Shown: piece by piece, positions 6,253 through 6,653 of the stretch | How the letters are laid out: the number at the start of each line of letters is the position of its first letter | Position numbering within the stretch: position 1 is the first letter of the stretch | Assembly (NCBI GenBank): GCA_903927685.1 | Contig: CAIYOB010000318.1 | Span: forward strand, 1-6,653 | DNA from: an uncultured Planctomycetaceae bacterium | GTDB taxonomy: Bacteria > Planctomycetota > Planctomycetia > Pirellulales > Pirellulaceae | Direction of reading: 5' to 3' | DNA length: 6,653 nt | Position numbers and translations under genes: made by a program | The notes under the pieces: model-generated | The model's database searches: none | The model's input: only the letters and a program-made list of their open reading frames with translations | What the model was told of the DNA's origin: nothing

Positions 6253-6653
6253 GTGAGGATTCAAAACCCAATTCAGAGCTGGGCCTGCCGAGTCGTGGCG
6301 CCCGTGCTGGCTGCAATCCTGGCCCTGCCGGCTTGCGGTCAAGAGGAAAAGAAGGAGGCTCCGGCTGCCGCCCCGCCGGCCGAACAGGCCGCGGAAGTGA
6401 GTGCTGCCGCGAACAGCGACGCGGACGATGTCCTGAGTGTCACCGTCGCCGCGGAAGTGGATGCTGCTGCAAACGGCTACTGGCTGGGGATTCTGGTGAC
6501 CCCGGCGGACGCGGTCCTGAAAACCCACTTGGGCCTCGAAGCCGGGTTGTTGGTCGAGCAGGTCGTCCCCGAATCGCCGGCCGCCAAAGCCGGCATTGAG
6601 GTGAACGACATTCTGCTCAAGTTCGGCGAAGCCGATCTGTCGGACGTCGAGGG
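6253..6653 (+). CDS. Secreted or lipid-anchored PDZ-domain protein, 5' part
   Basis: The frame is open from GTG 6253 to the window end (133 residues visible, 3' end missing). AAAAGGAGA (6237-6245) seven bases upstream supports this start. Residues 1-28 form a signal sequence ('VVAPVLAAILALPACG'). The Cys28 context LPAC resembles a lipobox, but proline at -2 is atypical, so lipidation is uncertain. A low-complexity Glu/Ala/Pro linker (30-70) includes two similar runs, AAEVSAAAN and AAEVDAAAN. A PDZ domain starts near 'GYWLGILVTP' (74-83) and has 'GLLVEQVVPESPAAKAGIEV' (95-114) and 'NDILLKFGEADLSD' (115-128), matching the carboxylate-binding loop and 'SPA..AGI..GD.I' pattern of PDZ domains in HtrA and RseP proteins. 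No protease domain precedes it. A catalytic part could still follow outside the window. It lies 26 bases after the anti-sigma gene, probably in the same operon. Confidence 0.85.
   Translation, partial: MRIQNPIQSWACRVVAPVLAAILALPACGQEEKKEAPAAAPPAEQAAEVSAAANSDADDVLSVTVAAEVDAAANGYWLGILVTPADAVLKTHLGLEAGLLVEQVVPESPAAKAGIEVNDILLKFGEADLSDVE

Overview
The window looks like a GC-rich chromosomal segment from a member of the Planctomycetota, probably near Pirellulales. The evidence is the mix of families: a TIGR03067-type protein, a secreted TPR protein with the planctomycetal C-terminal 'AWLLATCPD...GKQAVE' block, a GH10-type glycosidase, a secreted ThuA-domain protein, and an ECF sigma factor overlapping a one-TM anti-sigma protein. 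I see no RNA genes, CRISPR arrays, insertion sequences or phage genes. The organism assignment comes from family recognition only, not from a database search.

Layout. At 1-384 (+) is the 3' part of a TIGR03067-family gene. After a 155-base convergent gap comes a secreted SH3-TPR protein (540-1883, -). Upstream of it on the same strand is a small gene (1926-2453, -) with a carboxypeptidase-regulatory/transthyretin-like fold. It reads through only if two opposite one-base shifts, both at homopolymers, are corrected, so it is either a recent pseudogene or carries sequence errors. A 116-base divergent gap with three short palindromes separates it from a secreted GH10 endo-beta-xylanase-like enzyme (2570-3811, +). 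That gene overlaps tail-to-tail by 14 bases with a secreted ThuA-domain protein (3798-4748, -).

A 222-base divergent intergenic region (4749-4970) holds a plausible sigma70-type promoter for the ThuA gene, with an inverted repeat lying over its -10 box, and a potential 10-bp stem in the leader of the rightward genes. The rightward genes look like one operon: an ECF sigma factor (4971-5534), a membrane anti-sigma factor overlapping it by ATGA (5531-6226), and a secreted or lipid-anchored PDZ-domain protein (6253 to the window end, cut off).

Working together. The GH10 and ThuA proteins fit a carbohydrate-degrading periplasmic or cell-surface lifestyle, but they are convergent and need not be co-regulated. 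The ECF, anti-sigma and PDZ genes form a compact candidate envelope-signalling module. I found no strong case for a wholly new system. The points most worth a second look are the doubly frameshifted gene, the sigma/anti-sigma/PDZ module and the divergent GH10 active-site motifs.
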